Source: Pseudomonas sp. JM0905a (GTDB lineage: Bacteria > Pseudomonadota > Gammaproteobacteria > Pseudomonadales > Pseudomonadaceae). Taken from it: a DNA stretch of 64,000 nucleotides. Position 1 is the stretch's first letter. The number at the start of each line of letters is the position of its first letter. The position numbers and the translations under genes are program-made. Under the pieces are notes generated by a model, which searched no databases, had not been told where the DNA came from, and saw nothing but the letters and a program-made list of their open reading frames with translations. This document shows positions 63,401-64,000 of the stretch, one piece after another. The stretch spans positions 124,001 to 188,000 of the forward strand of contig NZ_JACXBU010000002.1 of assembly GCF_014700075.1 (NCBI RefSeq), in the 5' to 3' direction.

Positions 63401-64000
63401 ATGCTACCCAGCCTCTACATCTCCCACGGCTCTCCCATGCTCGCCCTGGAGCCCGGCGAAAGCGGTCCGGCGCTCAAGGCCCTGGCCGATTCGCTACCGC
63501 GCCCCAAGGCGATCCTGGTGGTTTCCGCCCACTGGGAAAGCAATCAGCTGCTGCTCAGCGGCAACCCGCATCCGGAAACCTGGCACGACTTCTACGGCTT
63601 CCCGCCGCCGCTCTACGCAGTGCAGTATCCGGCACCCGGCGCACCGCAACTGGCCGAGGAAATCGCCGGCCTGCTGACCGAAGCCGGCATTCCCGCCGGG
63701 GTCGACCCGGAACGCCCATTCGACCATGGCACCTGGGTGCCGCTGACGCTGATGTACCCCGAGGCCGATATTCCGGTGGTCCAACTGTCGTTACCCAGCC
63801 GCCTGGGCCCAGCATTCCAGACGCGCATTGGCCGAGCCTTGGCGAGCCTGCGTGAACGCGGCATCCTGCTGATCGGCTCAGGCAGCATCACCCACAACCT
63901 GGGCGAACTGGACTGGCGCGCCGGTCCCGACGTGGTCACCCCTTGGGCCGAGGAATTCCGCGACTGGATGGTGAAACGCCTGGAAGCCGACGACGAGGCA
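63401..64000 (+). CDS. DODA-type extradiol dioxygenase family protein, YgiD-like (3' end outside window)
   Basis: The first 200 codons of a class III extradiol dioxygenase-type protein. The N-terminus MLPSLYISHGSP carries metal ligand His9, and SAHWES has His44; PFDHGTWVPL (about 107-116) holds the third region, and SITHNLGEL a further His. YgiD acts as a 4,5-DOPA dioxygenase on catechols; the natural substrate in Pseudomonas is unknown. GGAGG lies nine bases before the ATG at 63401. The reading frame stays open to the end of the window, where about 60 residues should be missing. Confidence 0.9.
   Translation, partial: MLPSLYISHGSPMLALEPGESGPALKALADSLPRPKAILVVSAHWESNQLLLSGNPHPETWHDFYGFPPPLYAVQYPAPGAPQLAEEIAGLLTEAGIPAGVDPERPFDHGTWVPLTLMYPEADIPVVQLSLPSRLGPAFQTRIGRALASLRERGILLIGSGSITHNLGELDWRAGPDVVTPWAEEFRDWMVKRLEADDEA

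Overview
The window is a stretch of GC-rich gammaproteobacterial chromosome from a Pseudomonas of the aeruginosa/resinovorans type. The evidence is oprI, the lipA lipase with its foldase, tgpA/moxR, sagS, the ospR-gpx pair, thrH and cysB, mostly in gene orders I recall from P. aeruginosa. It is ordinary core genome with short accessory insertions. I see no phage, insertion sequence, CRISPR array or rRNA operon.

Region 1 (1-9212, minus strand) is the least ordinary part. A four-gene operon encodes a small Sec-exported surface-type protein, a C39-family cysteine peptidase, an outer-membrane beta barrel with a helical N-terminus, and a FadL-type channel cut by the window edge. Just upstream lie two tandem, translationally coupled 900-residue MalT-type ATPase/LuxR regulators. 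The mature start of the small protein carries a motif spaced like a double-glycine leader, next to a peptidase with an intact triad. This suggests a dedicated processing and secretion module comparable to the Fap amyloid system, with Fil-type annotations as the nearest named relatives.

Region 2 (9379-20073) is core metabolism: pabB, thrH, cysH with a CxxC companion, cysB, a universal stress protein, an operon of a thioredoxin-like protein, a ketopantoate-reductase-like protein and a 5'-nucleotidase, a PilZ protein, and a DAHP synthase. Region 3 (20432-33005) is envelope and lipid: oprI, an L,D-transpeptidase, tesA, a YbbA/YbbP ABC system, greB, thpR, lipA and its foldase behind a sigma-54-like promoter, DoxX, an MltF-type transglycosylase and tatD. 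Region 4 (33112-44715) holds a chemoreceptor, an Mpo1-like protein, a repeat mosaic, a thioesterase, a CHAD protein, the moxR-DUF58-tgpA operon, a second transglutaminase and fadE.

Region 5 (44824-50312) is an iron-starvation unit (ECF sigma factor, FecR-type regulator, TonB-dependent siderophore receptor, FoxB-like PepSY protein, small membrane protein), resembling foxI-foxR-foxA-foxB. Region 6 (50453-64000) has a small secreted protein, a fatty-acid-hydroxylase/SRPBCC fusion, five tRNA genes behind a stringent-type promoter, a GST, free-methionine-sulfoxide reductase, a DUF815 ATPase, hybrid kinase sagS, the redox pair ospR-gpx with its operator, msrB, alaA, htpX with a heat-shock-like promoter, tpm and a ygiD-like dioxygenase cut by the window end. 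Oxidative-damage repair (msrC, gpx, msrB) clusters between 54500 and 59740.

All assignments come from reading the sequence and recalled family knowledge. No database search was run.
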